From positions 1,091,501-1,155,500 of the forward strand of contig NZ_JAUSYN010000002.1 of the NCBI RefSeq assembly GCF_030816915.1: a stretch of 64,000 nt of DNA. Reading direction: 5' to 3'. Position 1 is the stretch's first letter. Each line of letters opens with the position of its first letter. A program made the position numbers and the translations under genes. Source of the DNA: Streptomyces sp. B3I8. Its GTDB lineage: Bacteria > Actinomycetota > Actinomycetes > Streptomycetales > Streptomycetaceae. The notes under the pieces are model-generated. The model was given only the letters and a program-made list of their open reading frames with translations. It did not search any database and had not been told where the DNA came from. Of this stretch, positions 34,501-41,960 are shown piece by piece.

Positions 34501-35508
34501 AGCGCCGGCCTCGGGAGCGGGAACCGCCGCCTGCGGAAGTCCGGGAGCGTCCGGAACCGGGACCGCGACCGGTGCCGAGGGCTCCGGGGCCTGGGGCTGT
34601 CCCTCGGGCGCGGGCACCTGCGGTCCCTCGACCGGACCGCCCTGTGCCGTGACGACCTCGGCGGCCGGGCCCGCCTGCGCTGCCGCGGCCTCGGGCACCG
34701 CGGCCGCCGGGCTCTCCGGTCCGTGTCCCGCGGGCTGCCCGGTGGCGGCCACCGGCTCCTGGAGCTGCGGCGATCCGTCGGCGCCGGCCGCCTGCGGGAA
34801 CTGTCCGTACGCGCCCTCGGCGACGACCGCCGAGGGCGGCGGGGTCTCGGGGGTCGCCGGGGTCCGCGGGCTCTGCGGGGGCTCCGGAAGAGCCCCGTAC
34901 CCGGTGCCGGGTTCCGCCACGGCCGTGCCGAGGCCGGTCGCCGCGGCATGCGGAGCGGTGGCCGCTTCCGCGGGCACCGCGCCCGGGCCGGCCTGCGGGG
35001 TGGCGCCCCACGGCGCGGCGCCCTGCGGGGCGGACTCCTGTTCCTGGGTGACGTCGAGGTACTCGGGGCCGATCGTCGCCGGGCCGCCCGTGGGCCGCAG
35101 GGGCGCGGCGGCGGGGCCCCGGTCGGCGAGGGAGCGGACCGGGCTCGCGGTGGGCGTGGGGATCGGCGGGCCGAGGTGCAGCGGCCGGCGGCCCGGTCCG
35201 GCGTGGGCGCCGGGCGCGGAGGGCGTGCGGACGGCGCTCAGGTCGACGGAACCGCTGTCCCGGCCGCCCGTCTCGTGCGCCCCCGGCTCGTGGTGGGCCG
35301 GGGCGGGCGGGGCCATCTCGTTGCCCCACGCGCCCTGCTGGCCGGGCATCAGCAGCTGGTCCTCGTCCTCGACGGCGGTCTCGGAGGCGTCGGAGGTGTC
35401 GGAGGGTTCGAGGTAGGTGTACGCGGCCGGCGCGGTGACGCCCGGCTGCTGCACCATGCCTGCGTTCTCCGGCAGTCCCTCGCCCGGGATCTGGCCGGTG
35501 TCGGTCAT
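31561..35508 (-). CDS. cobT: BluB-CobT fusion with giant disordered N-terminal region
   Basis: A 1315-aa protein in the cobalamin lower-ligand pathway. Residues 1-about 740 are a Pro/Ala/Glu/Gly-rich low-complexity region with no fold. About 743-965 is a BluB-type flavin destructase (RRDIRNGFRSDPIPHEVLRRVLE, TAPSVGHSQPWDFVVIR, ARAEGLGVGWVSFF) that converts FMNH2 to dimethylbenzimidazole. About 968-1315 is CobT phosphoribosyltransferase (TKPSGALGMLE, AGDHGVHAQGVTPWPQEVT, MGIANTTASAAL; catalytic Glu in RLGEGTGALLALPL), which activates that base. Channelling between the two is likely. ATG 35508 has GAGGGG upstream. The BluB-CobT pair is known in actinobacteria; the length of the leading region is not normal for either family. 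Confidence 0.92.
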   Translation of the reverse strand: MTDTGQIPGEGLPENAGMVQQPGVTAPAAYTYLEPSDTSDASETAVEDEDQLLMPGQQGAWGNEMAPPAPAHHEPGAHETGGRDSGSVDLSAVRTPSAPGAHAGPGRRPLHLGPPIPTPTASPVRSLADRGPAAAPLRPTGGPATIGPEYLDVTQEQESAPQGAAPWGATPQAGPGAVPAEAATAPHAAATGLGTAVAEPGTGYGALPEPPQSPRTPATPETPPPSAVVAEGAYGQFPQAAGADGSPQLQEPVAATGQPAGHGPESPAAAVPEAAAAQAGPAAEVVTAQGGPVEGPQVPAPEGQPQAPEPSAPVAVPVPDAPGLPQAAVPAPEAGAPDAPGSPAPQRAVPADGTAGPVADGALTPQGEAHVVPADPNSYEQPVTAPGAPEAGQPAPEAATVEPPVAVADDARRSGTDAAPAPEPVPYAADQPQPVHPGVPDASVAAPEPQAPAVAPVGPQTPVAPEEAYAVAVPEAPEAAVAPAQPDPAARFAGPGDATGLPENADAHAAAAPQTAVDAGAASVTEDVVTAEPGVPVVATEAPTADAPNDPEPGAADEVPAADVPATPPTEPADAVAEPGTAAPAAPLVAAPLAPVDPAAGPEAPGVADGPVDPHTEGSADQPAGEAPDRPFPQVTEPPAEPSVPAEDLAPLTPHPSPVPAQGSADRTPDATPEPPTAAGAVPAPSGPQDPQAAEAPAPVTVPAPREGGAPTAAGAPAQPESAEGPEATGTPEPVEPAGPAAPGYDEAEREAVLRVMRERRDIRNGFRSDPIPHEVLRRVLEAAHTAPSVGHSQPWDFVVIRSEDTRRAMHELAMRQRDAYAKSLPKGRAKQFKELKIEAILETPVNIVVTADPTRGGRHTLGRHTQPQMAPYSSALAVENLWLAARAEGLGVGWVSFFDEREMVRALGLPDHLEVVAYLCVGYVDEFPPEPELLQAGWSKRRPLSWVVHEETYGRRALPGEEPHDLLAETMAGIRPLDAKALGEAWDRQKRMTKPSGALGMLEIISAQLSGLSRKCPPPIPEPAAVAIFAGDHGVHAQGVTPWPQEVTAQMVANFLGGGAVCNAFAAQVGAEVCVIDVGVASDLPATPGLLPRKVRPGTADMTAGPALTREEVKQAIEIGIETARDLVAAGNKALLTGEMGIANTTASAALISVFTGADPAEVTGRGTGINDETLARKTEVVRRAIELHQPDPADPIGVLAAFGGLEHAAMVGLLLGGASLRTPVILDGVSAGAAALVARAIAPEVLAACIAGHRSAEPGHVAALNKLGLRPLVDLDLRLGEGTGALLALPLVQSAARAMHEVATFDSAGVTEK

Positions 35509-35902
35509 GCGTACCCCTCGCCCATCGGTTCGTGCTCCTCAACCCACTGGCCCGGAACGGCGCACCGACCGCCCCGTGTGAAGAACGAGCGTGCGCGCCG
35601 AGCGGCACGAACGACTCGCCATCAAGTCGACAAAGCCATGCACTGGCATTGTCTCGGTCGTCCCGCCGTTGCGACAGCGTGATCCGCGAGGGTCCGCTGT
35701 GGACTGCGCCACGTTGCGCGTCCTCCGGTCCTGCCGTACCACACACTCCTCAAAAGAGGTGTGCTTTCCGGACATTGGCCGATGAAAGACCTGATCACCC
35801 GGAAGCGGTACAACGATCGGCCAGCCTACCTCGCCGGTACGACAACCGGATCACGGGGCGCGTTCGGCCGACCGCGCGCCCGGCGCGCGCTTCCGTGGCC
35901 GC
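35509..35902. other. 394-bp spacer between cobT and cobL
   Basis: The stretch 35600-35820 is markedly less GC-rich, with A/T runs such as ACTCCTCAAAAGAGG, which is typical of promoter regions here. No cobalamin riboswitch elements were seen. Small frames have no family features. Likely carries the cobT promoter. Confidence 0.5.
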
Positions 35903-37120
35903 TCAGCGGGTGTTTTCGCGCCTGACCAGTTCCCCGGAGAGGAGGAAGACGACGCTCCGTTCCTTCTCCGTCCAGGCCCGGGTGTCGAGTTCGACGGACT
36001 GCAGCAGCGCGCACTCGACGTCGTACCCGTGTTCGCTGAGGTCCCGGCCGACGAGCTCGGCGGCGTCCCGGGTGGCGGCATGGGTGACGATGCGCTGCGG
36101 ACGGCGGTCGGCGACGGCCGAGACGACCGCGGCTCCCCCGCCCCCGACGCGCACGACGTCGGGTTCGGGGAGGTCCTCCAGGATGTGCGGGGCGGTGCCG
36201 AGGACGATCTGCGGCTGGACGCCGAGGCGGCGCGCGGCGGCCTCGATGCGGGCGCAGGCGCCGGGGTCCTCGTCGACCGCGATGACGGCGGCGCCGGAGC
36301 GGGCGGCCTCGACGGCGAAGGCGCCGCCGCCGCAGCCGATGTCCCAGACGAGGTCGCCCACGCGCGGGCCGATCCGGGCGAGTTGGGCGGCGCGCAGCGG
36401 CTGCGTCTCGCCCTCGCCGAGGGTGCCCTCGTACGCCCCGGCGGGCAGGGTCCAGCCGCGCGGTCCGGGGGCGGGGGCACGGCCCGCGAGCCAGCCGCCG
36501 TCCTCGGCGGCGGCGACGGGGCCGCCGAGGACGATCACGACGTTGGGGTCGCGCCAGGTGTGGTCCGCGGCCTTGTCGGAGGTGACGACGGTGACCTGTT
36601 CGCGGGTGGTGCCCAGTTCCTCGCAGATGACGAAGGTGCGGTGCACCCCCTCCAGGAGCAGGCCGAGTTCGGCGGGGCCGGCGCCGGGCGAGGTGAGGAC
36701 CGCCACCTTGGTGTGGGCGCGGCACACGTTCACCGCGCGGCGCAGGGTGCGCCGGTGGGCGACGACCACCTGGGCGTCGTCCCAGGGCATCCCGGCGCGG
36801 GCGAAGGCGGCGGCCACCGCGGAGACGGCGGGGACGACCTCGACCTCGAGGCCGAACTCGGGGGCGCGCAGGGTGCGTACGACGCCGAAGAGGCCCGGGT
36901 CGCCGTCGGCGAGGACGACGGCGGTGCCGCGATGGCCGGCGATGCGGCGGGCCGCGAGGGCGATGCTGCCGAGGCGGACGCGTTCGGCTCCGGCCGGTAC
37001 TTCGGGGAGCGCGAGGTGGTGGGCGGCACCGGCGACGAGCGTGGCGGCGCCGAGGGCGGAGCGCGCCGCGTCGGTCAGCGGGGAGCCGTCCCAGCCGATC
37101 ACCGTGACCCGGTCGGCCAT
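35903..37120 (-). CDS. cobL: Precorrin-6Y C5,15-methyltransferase (decarboxylating), CbiE-CbiT fusion
   Basis: Methylates C5 and C15 of precorrin-6B and decarboxylates it in cobalamin synthesis. The 405-aa protein joins CbiE (residues 1-200: VTVIGWDGSPLTDAARSAL, VLADGDPGLFGVVRTL, VEVVPAVSAVAAAFARAGM) and CbiT (about 215-405: VGDLVWDIGCGGGAFAVEAARSG, a SAM-binding Rossmann motif). ATG 37120 has GGAG 12 bases upstream. No other cob/cbi gene is close apart from cobT and cobA, so the main cluster must be elsewhere. Confidence 0.93.
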   Translation of the reverse strand: MADRVTVIGWDGSPLTDAARSALGAATLVAGAAHHLALPEVPAGAERVRLGSIALAARRIAGHRGTAVVLADGDPGLFGVVRTLRAPEFGLEVEVVPAVSAVAAAFARAGMPWDDAQVVVAHRRTLRRAVNVCRAHTKVAVLTSPGAGPAELGLLLEGVHRTFVICEELGTTREQVTVVTSDKAADHTWRDPNVVIVLGGPVAAAEDGGWLAGRAPAPGPRGWTLPAGAYEGTLGEGETQPLRAAQLARIGPRVGDLVWDIGCGGGAFAVEAARSGAAVIAVDEDPGACARIEAAARRLGVQPQIVLGTAPHILEDLPEPDVVRVGGGGAAVVSAVADRRPQRIVTHAATRDAAELVGRDLSEHGYDVECALLQSVELDTRAWTEKERSVVFLLSGELVRRENTR

Positions 37121-37149
37121 CGTCGTGTTTCTCCAGGGTTTCTGCGCGC

Positions 37150-37185
37150 GGGTGTTCACGCGGCTGTTTACGCGGGTGTTCACGC
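37150..37185. repeat. three 12-bp tandem repeats upstream of cobL
   Basis: Units GGGTGTTCACGC, GGCTGTTTACGC and GGGTGTTCACGC in perfect 12-bp register, 30-65 bases before the cobL ATG. The in-frame upstream extension would read as a V-N-(T/S)-R repeat, so it is better viewed as leader DNA. Confidence 0.85.
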
Positions 37186-37302
37186 AGGTGGGAGGGTGTG
37201 CCCGCGAGCGGGACGCCGGGGGCCGGGCGGAACCATGTGAGACTACCGCGTGTACGCGGCGCGTTCGCCCGGGCGGCGGCCGGCCCGGTGCCACTCCCGG
37301 TG

Positions 37303-37941
37303 TCAGTTCCAGTCGGAGAACGAGGTGAACCCGGTGCGGTCGGCGAGTTCTCCGGCGCCGCCCTCCAGATCCTCCGGCAGCAGGCTCCACACGATGAAGT
37401 CGGTGCGCACGTCGGTCCAGGTGCCGTCCTCCGCGCGCGCGTGGGCTATGCAGGCGTTGCGCAGGACACCCTCGCTGATGCAGCCGATCTTCTGCGCGAC
37501 CTGCTGCGAGGCGGTGTTGTCGGCGGCCGTGCGCAGCTCGATGCGTTCGAACTTCTGCTCGCGGAAGAGCCAGCGGGCGGTGGCGAGCGCGGCCTCGGAG
37601 GCGTAGCCCTCGCCGCGCGCCCAGGGGGCGACGATGTACGACAGTTCGGTGGACCGCACGTGCCAGTTGGTGCGGCTGAGCTGGATGATGCCGACCAGGC
37701 GCTGGGTGAGGAACTCGGTGACGGCCAGGTCGAGGCCGCGGCCGGCGGCGCGCTCGGCGGGCGCGTACTCGTCGATCCAGACCCGCGCGCCCTCCTCGGT
37801 GAAGGGCTGGGGGACGTCGGTCCAGGCGGCGATCTGCTCGTCGTTCATCATCTCGGACAGGGCGGTGACGTCGTCCTCGTCGAGGGCGCGCAGGACCAAC
37901 CGCTCCGTGCTGATGGAGATGTTGGGGAAGGTGCTCGTCAT
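37303..37941 (-). CDS. RimJ/RimL-type GNAT acetyltransferase
   Basis: A 212-aa N-acetyltransferase of the RimJ/RimL type, which acetylates protein N-termini or small amines. It opens with the family start ISTERLVLRALDEDDV, has the acetyl-CoA loop SYIVAPWARGEGYASEAALATARWL and the tail block LRTAADNTASQQVAQKIGCISEGVLR. ATG 37941 is supported by family length. It precedes the convergent-looking met genes on the same strand. Substrate unknown. Confidence 0.9.
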   Translation of the reverse strand: MTSTFPNISISTERLVLRALDEDDVTALSEMMNDEQIAAWTDVPQPFTEEGARVWIDEYAPAERAAGRGLDLAVTEFLTQRLVGIIQLSRTNWHVRSTELSYIVAPWARGEGYASEAALATARWLFREQKFERIELRTAADNTASQQVAQKIGCISEGVLRNACIAHARAEDGTWTDVRTDFIVWSLLPEDLEGGAGELADRTGFTSFSDWN

Positions 37942-38036
37942 GCGCCGCTCCGTAACCTGTGGACCGTCAAAGCTGATCAGCCGTCATGCGACCTGCTGAA
38001 CTGCCCAGCATGCAGCATGAAGCCACCGCACCGCAC

Positions 38037-38076
38037 CACGGGGTCCGCTCCGGGCTGTGAGGGAACGGACCCCGTG
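38037..38076 (-). terminator. 11-bp hairpin downstream of metQ
   Basis: CACGGGGTCCG and its exact complement CGGACCCCGTG with an 18-base loop, about 55 bp after the metQ stop on the minus strand. Ends the metNIQ operon. Confidence 0.75.
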
Positions 38077-38131
38077 CGTGGCGGCGGGCGTGCCGCGAGG
38101 GGCGGTGGCGGGGGGCCGGGGCCCCGGGCGA

Positions 38132-38971
38132 TCAGAAGGCCGGGACGACGGCGCCCTGGTACTTGTCCTCTATGTACTTCTTCACCTCGGGCGAGGTGAG
38201 CAGCGTGGCCAGCTTCTTCACCCGGGGGTCGGTCTCGTCGCCCTTCTTCACGGCGAGGAAGTTGGCGTACGGGTTGTTCTTCGCGGACTCGGCGGCCAGG
38301 GCGTCCTTGGCCGGGCTGAGGTGGGCCTCCAGGGCGTAGTTGCCGTTGATCACCGCGGCGTCGACGTCACCGAGGGAGCGCGGGAGCTGCGCCGCCTCCA
38401 GCTCCTTGAACTTCAGGCCCTTGGGGTTGGACGTGACGTCCTTGGGGGTGGCGTCGTAGCCGGCGTCCTGCTTCAGCTTCAGCACGCCGTTGGCCTCGAG
38501 CAGCTTCAGAGCGCGGGCCTCGTTGGTGGTGTCGTTGGGCAGGGCGACGGTGGCGCCCTGCGTCAGCCCGTCGAGCTTCTTGAGGCTCTTGGAGTAGATG
38601 CCCAGCGGTTCCAGGTGCACGGTGCCGCCGGGGACCGGGACGATGTCGGTGCCGTTCTTCTTGTTGAAGTCGTCCAGGTACGGCTTGTGCTGGAAGTAGT
38701 TGGCGTCGACCTCGCCCTGCTGGACGGCCGTGTTGGGAGTGACGTAGTCGGTGAACTCCTTCACCTCCAGCTTCAGTCCGGCCTTCTTCGCCAGGTGGTC
38801 CTTGACGTAGGTGAGGATCTCGCCCTGGGGGGTGGGGGTCGCGGCGACCGTGAGGGTGGCGTTCGGGTCGGCCTTGCCGGAGTCGTCGGAGCCCGAGCCG
38901 CAGGCGCCGAGCCCGAGGGTGAGGGCGGTGACGGCCAGTGCGGCGGTGGTGATCCTGGCGGTGTTACGCAC
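38132..38971 (-). CDS. metQ: MetQ, methionine-binding lipoprotein
   Basis: Extracellular solute-binding lipoprotein of the D/L-methionine ABC importer (279 aa). Signal peptide ends in a lipobox (LTLGLGAC), so Cys24 is lipidated. The NlpA-family core follows: LTVAATPTPQGEILTYVKDHLAKKAG, VDANYFQHKPYLDDFNKKNG, VALPNDTTNEARALKLLEANGVL and DVDAAVINGNYALEAHL. GTG 38971 has AAGGAAAGG upstream. Partner genes metI and metN lie directly upstream in the same operon. Confidence 0.95.
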   Translation of the reverse strand: MRNTARITTAALAVTALTLGLGACGSGSDDSGKADPNATLTVAATPTPQGEILTYVKDHLAKKAGLKLEVKEFTDYVTPNTAVQQGEVDANYFQHKPYLDDFNKKNGTDIVPVPGGTVHLEPLGIYSKSLKKLDGLTQGATVALPNDTTNEARALKLLEANGVLKLKQDAGYDATPKDVTSNPKGLKFKELEAAQLPRSLGDVDAAVINGNYALEAHLSPAKDALAAESAKNNPYANFLAVKKGDETDPRVKKLATLLTSPEVKKYIEDKYQGAVVPAF

Positions 38972-39014
38972 GAAAAGTGCCTTTCCTTGCGGTGGTGCGG
39001 CATCCCCGTGTCGG

Positions 39015-39059
39015 GTGGACGGGGCGGTCTGTGGACGGGGCGGTCTGTGGACGGGGCGG
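39015..39059. repeat. 16-bp tandem repeat between metI and metQ
   Basis: GTGGACGGGGCGGTCT at 39015-39030 and 39031-39046, then a partial third copy. The repeat fills much of the 99-bp metI-metQ spacer. Confidence 0.85.
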
Positions 39060-39070
39060 ACGGGTCGGTG

Positions 39071-39826
39071 TCAGCCCTCGACCGGGGTCTCGGCCGCGTC
39101 GACGGCGGTGGCCGGGACCGTGCGAGGTCCGCCCAGTGGCCGGAAGAGGAGCAGCCGCCCGGAACCGGCGCCCCGGCGGTGCAGGGAGCGCGCGGCGAAG
39201 TCGCCGGCGAACTGCAGCAGGGAGATGACGACGGCCAGAATGGCGACAGTGATCCACATGATGTCGGTCTCGAAGCGCTGGTAGCCGTAGCGGATGGCGA
39301 TGTCGCCGAGTCCGCCGGCGCCGACGGTGCCCGCCATGGCCGAGTAGCCGATGAGGGCGACGACGGTGGTGGTGGCGCCCGAGATGAGCGACGGGAGCGC
39401 CTCGGGCACCAGGACGCTGCGGACGGTCCTCCAGGTGCTGCCGCCCATCGACTGCACCGCCTCGACGAGTCCGCCGTCCACCTCGCGGACCGACATCTCC
39501 ACCAGGCGCGCGTAGAAGGGGATGGCGCCGATGGCGAGCGGCACGATGGCGGCCTCGCGGCCGATGGTGGTGCCGGTGACCCAGCGGGTGAAGGTCATCA
39601 GCGCGACCATGAGGATGATGAACGGCATCGAGCGGGCGATGTTCACGACCTGCCCGATGACCTTGTTGGCGACGACGTTGCGCAGCAGTCCGCCGCGGTC
39701 GGTGAGGACCAGGAGCACGCCGAGCGGCAGGCCGGCGACGACCGCGACGACGGTGGACCAGCCGACCATGTAGAGCGTGTCCCAACAGGCCTGGGACAAC
39801 AGGGGCCGCATCTCCGACCAGGTCAC
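39071..39826 (-). CDS. metI: MetI, methionine ABC transporter permease
   Basis: Inner-membrane permease (251 aa, family about 217) with five or six helices and the EAA-loop ALVE-type block VEAVQSMGGSTWRTVRSVLVPEALPSLISG that contacts MetN. The N-terminal TM motif ACWDTLYMVGWSTVVAVVAGLPLG is family-typical. The extra C-terminal residues (RLLLFRPLGGPRTVPATAVDAAETPVEG) form a short disordered tail. GTG 39826 overlaps the metN stop (GTGA). Confidence 0.95.
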   Translation of the reverse strand: MTWSEMRPLLSQACWDTLYMVGWSTVVAVVAGLPLGVLLVLTDRGGLLRNVVANKVIGQVVNIARSMPFIILMVALMTFTRWVTGTTIGREAAIVPLAIGAIPFYARLVEMSVREVDGGLVEAVQSMGGSTWRTVRSVLVPEALPSLISGATTTVVALIGYSAMAGTVGAGGLGDIAIRYGYQRFETDIMWITVAILAVVISLLQFAGDFAARSLHRRGAGSGRLLLFRPLGGPRTVPATAVDAAETPVEG

Positions 39827-40938
39827 TTGGCACCTTCCTTGGCGAGCGGGGACGTCCGGCCGACGGCGTCGGCGCCACCGGCGGCTTCTACGGCGGCAGC
39901 GGCACCGGCGGCTCCGACCACGTCCACGCCCAGGCCCTGTTCGCGCAGGAAGCCGACCGGGACCACGTTGTCCTCGTAGCGGCCGGGCAGTTCGATGCGC
40001 ATCCGGCCGACCTGGTGGCCGGCGACGGTGTCCATCGCGGCGCCCAGGATCGAGATGTCGATGTTGTAGGTGCGCGAGAGCTGGGAGATGACGGGCCGGG
40101 TGGCGGCGTCGCCGTGGAAGGTGACGTCGACGACGGTCCGGTCCTCGCCGGTGGCCCGGCCGCCGACCGGGAAGAGGGCCGGGGCCAGCCGGGAGCCGGG
40201 GGTGGCGAGCAGTTCGCTCACGGTGCCGGACTCCACGATGCGGCCCCGCTCCATGAGCGCGGCCGAGTCGCAGATCGACTTCACGACGTCCATCTCGTGG
40301 GTGATGAGCAGGACGGTCAGGCCGAGTTGCCGGTTGAGGTCGCGCAGCAGTCGGAGGATGGAGCGGGTGGTCTCGGGGTCCAGGGCGCTGGTCGCCTCGT
40401 CGGAGAGGAGCACCTTGGGGTCGCCCGCCAGGGCGCGGGCGATGCCGACGCGCTGCTTCTGGCCACCGGAGAGCTGTGCGGGGTACGCCTTCGCCTTGTC
40501 TGTCAGACCGACCAGGTCGAGCAGCTCCAGCGCCTTGCGGGAACGTGCCTTCCCGGAGACGCCGAGGATCTCCAGCGGCAGTTCGACGTTGGCCTGGACG
40601 GTGCGCGAGGACAGCAGGTTGAAGTGCTGGAAGACCATGCCGATCCGGCTGCGGGCCCGGCGCAGTTCACGGCCGGCGCGGCTGCCGCGGCCGGCGAGCG
40701 CGGTGAGGTCCTGCCCGTCGACGGTGACCGTGCCGGAGGTGGGGCGTTCCAGCAGGTTGACGCAGCGGATGAGCGAGGACTTGCCGGCGCCGGACTGTCC
40801 GATGACGCCGTGGACCTCGCCCTCGCGGACGTGGAGGTCGACGCGGTCGAGGGCGACGATGCCGCGGGGGGCGCCTCGGCCGCCGCCGCGGACTCCGTGC
40901 GGGTGGTAGATCTTCGTCAGACCCGAGGTGGTGATCAC
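39823..40938 (-). CDS. metN: MetN, methionine ABC transporter ATPase
   Basis: Cytoplasmic ATPase (371 aa) driving methionine import. Walker A is GVIGQSGAGKSSLIRC, the signature is LSGGQKQRVGIARALAGDP, Walker B is VLLSDEATSALDP, and the H-loop is LLITHEMDVV. The C-terminal domain (TFHGDAATRPVISQLSRTYNIDISILGA) is the NIL methionine-sensing domain that causes trans-inhibition. It starts at GTG 40938 with GGAAACCCAC upstream. A long leader with a candidate peptide (41205-41309) precedes it. Confidence 0.96.
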   Translation of the reverse strand: MITTSGLTKIYHPHGVRGGGRGAPRGIVALDRVDLHVREGEVHGVIGQSGAGKSSLIRCVNLLERPTSGTVTVDGQDLTALAGRGSRAGRELRRARSRIGMVFQHFNLLSSRTVQANVELPLEILGVSGKARSRKALELLDLVGLTDKAKAYPAQLSGGQKQRVGIARALAGDPKVLLSDEATSALDPETTRSILRLLRDLNRQLGLTVLLITHEMDVVKSICDSAALMERGRIVESGTVSELLATPGSRLAPALFPVGGRATGEDRTVVDVTFHGDAATRPVISQLSRTYNIDISILGAAMDTVAGHQVGRMRIELPGRYEDNVVPVGFLREQGLGVDVVGAAGAAAAVEAAGGADAVGRTSPLAKEGAK

Positions 40939-41204
40939 GTGGGTTTCCGTCGCTGTCGAGTGCGCGGGCGCGGGTATGCCCGGCACGCGGTGGATTCCCG
41001 CCGGTGTGGTGGCGGGAAGGGGCGGTCGGCGGTCGCGCAGGCGGTGCGGAGTGCGGCGCGGTCGCGGGGCCCCTGTGCGGATGCACACGGGTGGCGTGTG
41101 CGGTGCGGGGGCGGGAGCGGGCGTACTGATCCGCGGAGCAACGCGTACGGGGCTGCCGGGGCTTGCTCGCTTCGGGGCGCGAGCGGGGGTGATGCGGGGG
41201 CCCT
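40939..41204 (-). other. 266-bp metN leader downstream of the candidate peptide
   Basis: Between the candidate leader peptide and metN. GC-rich, no gene. No SAM-riboswitch hallmarks (S-box or SAM-IV GGCAACCCTCC-type core) were seen. Short inverted repeats could support an attenuator, but none is clearly a terminator. Confidence 0.45.
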
Positions 41205-41309
41205 CTAGAAGGCGCGCATTCGGCCCGTGCGGCAGGGGGAACACATACAACGAGCACCGGGCGTGGTCGTCGCCTCGGTCGCAAGGGTGCGGTCGCTCGT
41301 GGTGCTCAT
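41205..41309 (-). CDS. candidate 34-aa leader peptide upstream of metN
   Basis: ATG 41309 to TAG 41205 encodes MSTTSDRTLATEATTTPG, then ARCMCSPCRTGRMRAF. The second half holds three Cys, two Met and several Arg codons in a short stretch. There is no ribosome site before the ATG, and a -10-like TTTACT lies 7-13 bases upstream, so the mRNA may be leaderless at this ORF. Short Cys-containing uORFs are known upstream of sulfur genes in actinobacteria. Ribosome pausing at low Cys/Met could control metN. This is an inference from position and composition. Confidence 0.4.
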   Translation of the reverse strand: MSTTSDRTLATEATTTPGARCMCSPCRTGRMRAF

Positions 41310-41340
41310 GAAGGCAAGTAAAGCAGACGGCCGACCATGG

Positions 41341-41358
41341 ACGGACACGGGTGTCCGT
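41341..41358 (-). promoter_or_regulatory. 18-bp inverted repeat ACGGACAC-GG-GTGTCCGT
   Basis: Two perfect 8-bp arms with a 2-bp spacer, 32 bp before the leader-peptide ATG, in the -35 region if transcription begins near 41309. GGACGG and GGACAGG motifs repeat around it (41361-41404). A dimeric repressor site is plausible; the regulator is unknown. Confidence 0.5.
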
Positions 41359-41599
41359 ATGCCGGACAAGGATGGACAGGGACGGACGCGGACGGACAGG
41401 GACGTACGGGGGCGTCGCGTGCGGCCTGCGGCAACCGGGGACGGGCGGGGACTTCGCTGTGGCGAACGCCACAGTGAGGGCGTTCGCCACCCCCGCCGCC
41501 CCGCCTCCTCCCAGGGTCGCCGGCCACCGGCGCGGGAACGGAACCCGGCGGGTCGGGGGCCCTCGGCCTCGTGCTTCGGCCTCGTAATAGGGTCGCCGC

Positions 41600-41959
41600 A
41601 TGCTTGATGTCCTGACGTGGGTGACCGCGGTCGCCGCGCTGCTGCTCGCCGCATGGTGCGGCTGGTCCGCCTCCCGGGACCAGCCGACGAAGGACCCGCA
41701 CTTCGTCGGCATGGCGGTCGTCACCGTGCTAGCCCTCGCGCAGCTCGTCGTCGGCATCGTGCAGCTGGTCCGCGGTGAGAAGCCGGAACAGGGCACCACG
41801 ATCTTCGTCGCCTACCTCCTCGGCGCACTCGCGTGCGTTCCCGTGGCAGGCTTCATGTCGCTGGCGGAACGCACCCGCTGGGGTTCGGTGACCGTCGCGG
41901 CCGGCGGCGTCGTCCTCGCCGTCCTCGAAGTGCGGCTCTACGACATCTGGGGAGGCTGA
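41600..41959 (+). CDS. 119-aa four-helix membrane protein
   Basis: About four hydrophobic helices (LTWVTAVAALLLAAWCGWSA; GMAVVTVLALAQLVVGIVQLV; TIFVAYLLGALACVPVAGF; TVAAGGVVLAVLEVRLYDIW). No motif for a known family; the layout suggests a small integral membrane protein. ATG 41600. The next gene starts one base after its stop, so the two are probably co-transcribed. Function unknown. Confidence 0.8.
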   Translation: MLDVLTWVTAVAALLLAAWCGWSASRDQPTKDPHFVGMAVVTVLALAQLVVGIVQLVRGEKPEQGTTIFVAYLLGALACVPVAGFMSLAERTRWGSVTVAAGGVVLAVLEVRLYDIWGG

Positions 41960-41960
41960 G

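Noticed and set aside
31420..35682. A 1420-codon open frame on the plus strand
   Set aside because: It is antisense to the BluB-CobT gene, has no domains, and arises from strong GC bias and low-complexity coding on the other strand.
37150..37185. VNTR-like peptide repeat as an N-terminal extension of CobL
   Set aside because: The family begins at ATG 37120 and the ribosome site is there; the repeat is upstream DNA.
40939..41600. SAM riboswitch upstream of metN (TCATGAG seen at 41302-41308)
   Set aside because: The other conserved pieces are absent; TCATGAG is simply part of the leader ATG context.
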